Positions 63,220-64,000 of a stretch of DNA of 64,000 bases are shown in pieces. The DNA is from Arthrobacter sp. 9AX (GTDB lineage: Bacteria; Actinomycetota; Actinomycetes; Actinomycetales; Micrococcaceae). The position numbers were made by a program, and so were the translations under genes. Position 1 is the stretch's first letter. Each line of letters starts with the position of its first letter. The DNA is taken from assembly GCF_902506095.1 (NCBI RefSeq), contig NZ_LR733293.1, forward strand, positions 2,304,558 through 2,368,557, read 5' to 3'. A model generated the notes under the pieces. That model did no database searches and was not told the DNA's origin. It saw only the letters and a program-made list of their open reading frames with translations.

Positions 63220-63252
63220 AAGCCCCGGAAAATCATTGATTTTCCGGGGCTT
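63220..63252 (-). terminator. Intrinsic terminator of tRNA-Leu
   Basis: A perfect 15-bp stem (AAGCCCCGGAAAATC with GATTTTCCGGGGCTT), 3-base loop, followed on the minus strand by TTTTTCG. It begins 8 bases after the tRNA 3' end. Confidence 0.9.
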
Positions 63253-63259
63253 CCGTTTG

Positions 63260-63342
63260 TGCGCGGAGGGGGACTTGAACCCCCACCCCCTTTCGAGGAC
63301 TAGCACCTCAAGCTAGCGCGTCTGCCATTCCGCCACCCGCGC
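63260..63342 (-). tRNA. tRNA-Leu (anticodon GAG)
   Basis: The minus strand folds as a class II tRNA: acceptor GCGCGGG/TCCGCGC with one G-U, D stem GCG/CGC, anticodon stem CTAGC/GCTAG with loop TTGAGGT (anticodon GAG, reads CUC and CUU), long variable arm, and T arm GGGGG-TTCAAGT-CCCCC. The CCA end is not encoded. Confidence 0.97.
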
Positions 63343-63512
63343 AGGTGGTAATTCGAAGACCGTTTCCGCCTTTCAGCGTTTCGCGTTTCTCCGAAGCAGC
63401 GAGAAAAACTCTAACACGACTTTCGGGGAACAACGAATCGGGCCAAATGGGTAGGCTGAGGGCAGCGAACCGGCGCTTACCCACCTGTCATTCCACAGTG
63501 AGGAGCTTTCAC

Positions 63513-64000
63513 ATGCCTGATGTCCTGCCCGAGGATGAAGTTGTCCGCATCTGCCAGGAGCTGATCCGGATAGACACCTCAAACTACGGTGACGGGTCAG
63601 GGCCAGGGGAGCGCGCCGCTGCCGAGTATGCGGCCGGCCTCATTGAAGAAGTCGGCATGGAGGCTGAGATCTTCGAGTCCGCTCCCGGGCGCGCCAACGT
63701 GGTGACCCGGATGGCGGGCCAGGACCCCTCCGCCAGCGCCCTGGTGGTGCACGGCCACCTCGACGTGGTGCCCGCACTCCGGGACCAGTGGTCGGTGGAC
63801 CCGTTCGGGGCCGAACTGAAGGACGGGCTCATCTGGGGCCGTGGCGCCGTGGACATGAAGGACATGGACGCCATGATCCTGGCCGTCCTGCGGAGCTTTG
63901 CCCGCACCGGCAGGAAACCTAAGCGCGACATCATCTTCGCCTTCTTCGCGGACGAGGAAGCGGGCGGCGCCCTGGGTGCCCGCAACGCCGTGGACAACCG
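63513..64000 (+). CDS. M20-family metallopeptidase, N-terminal part cut by window edge
   Basis: At least 162 residues from ATG 63513, with GAGGAGC upstream. M20 motifs: VVHGHLDVVP (first zinc His and Asp), WGRGAVDMKDMDAM (bridging Asp) and FAFFADEEAGG (catalytic and ligand Glu). It is expected to be a dipeptidase/deacylase-type enzyme such as those annotated as M20 dipeptidases; the specificity cannot be read from this half. Confidence 0.9.
   Translation, partial: MPDVLPEDEVVRICQELIRIDTSNYGDGSGPGERAAAEYAAGLIEEVGMEAEIFESAPGRANVVTRMAGQDPSASALVVHGHLDVVPALRDQWSVDPFGAELKDGLIWGRGAVDMKDMDAMILAVLRSFARTGRKPKRDIIFAFFADEEAGGALGARNAVDN

Overview
The window is high-GC actinobacterial DNA with dense gene packing, many 4-base ATGA overlaps, GTG/TTG starts and a type-B L31. 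Gene content and order (ctaA, an ABC exporter, sufR-sufBDC-sufT, divergent glgC/glgA, DUF3099-SURF1, DUF4193) point to Micrococcaceae, most likely Arthrobacter or Pseudarthrobacter. This placement rests on recognised families and gene order, not on a database search.

Layout. 1-7.2 kb: start of ctaA, an ABC-2 exporter pair, and a divergent SUF iron-sulfur operon (sufR, sufB, sufD, Rieske protein, sufC, sufT). 7.25-8.97 kb: an IS30-type element with a frameshifted transposase, sitting inside a long intergenic palindrome. 9-14.6 kb: a zinc metallopeptidase, an acyl-CoA ligase/thiolase pair, and a convergent biotin ECF transporter (bioY-bioM-bioN). 14.7-23.3 kb is accessory: a broken Ig-like gene, a SHOCT protein, a C39-like lipoprotein, a spore-photoproduct-lyase-family radical SAM protein, DUF4166 and SRPBCC proteins, arfB with a perfect hairpin over its start, and a signal-less multicopper oxidase coupled to a Tat-signal partner. 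23.3-37.2 kb is mostly housekeeping: ABC-F, a cytochrome-oxidase-assembly operon (DUF3099, 89 aa, SURF1, YbaK), fabG plus an atypical SDR, serB, an ABC/TauE/TrmH operon, L31, a lipoate ligase and pepN. 37.3-46.2 kb: a YeiH transporter, the circularly permuted ATP-grasp / alpha-E / transglutaminase operon, a zinc-finger SDR, and divergent glgC and glgA.

46.2-52.8 kb is a fatty-acid degradation locus: acyl-CoA oxidase, a TetR regulator with a perfect 13+13 bp operator, thiolase, long FabG and MaoC hydratase. 52.8-63 kb: a FUSC exporter, a serine hydrolase, a CPWA-type GST, an M50-like protease, YqeY, DUF4193, two GT9 glycosyltransferases, a BTAD regulator divergent from a 53-aa membrane protein, and a GNAT remnant. 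The window ends with tRNA-Leu(GAG) and the start of an M20 peptidase.

Most unusual points: the Tat-partner/multicopper-oxidase pair, which resembles the Streptomyces MelC1/MelC2 export logic; an acyl-CoA ligase/thiolase pair beside the biotin transporter, as in the Bacillus yhfUTS operon; a FabL-like Tyr-x6-Lys SDR beside fabG; a zinc-finger SDR lacking the catalytic Tyr; and the hairpin over the arfB start.
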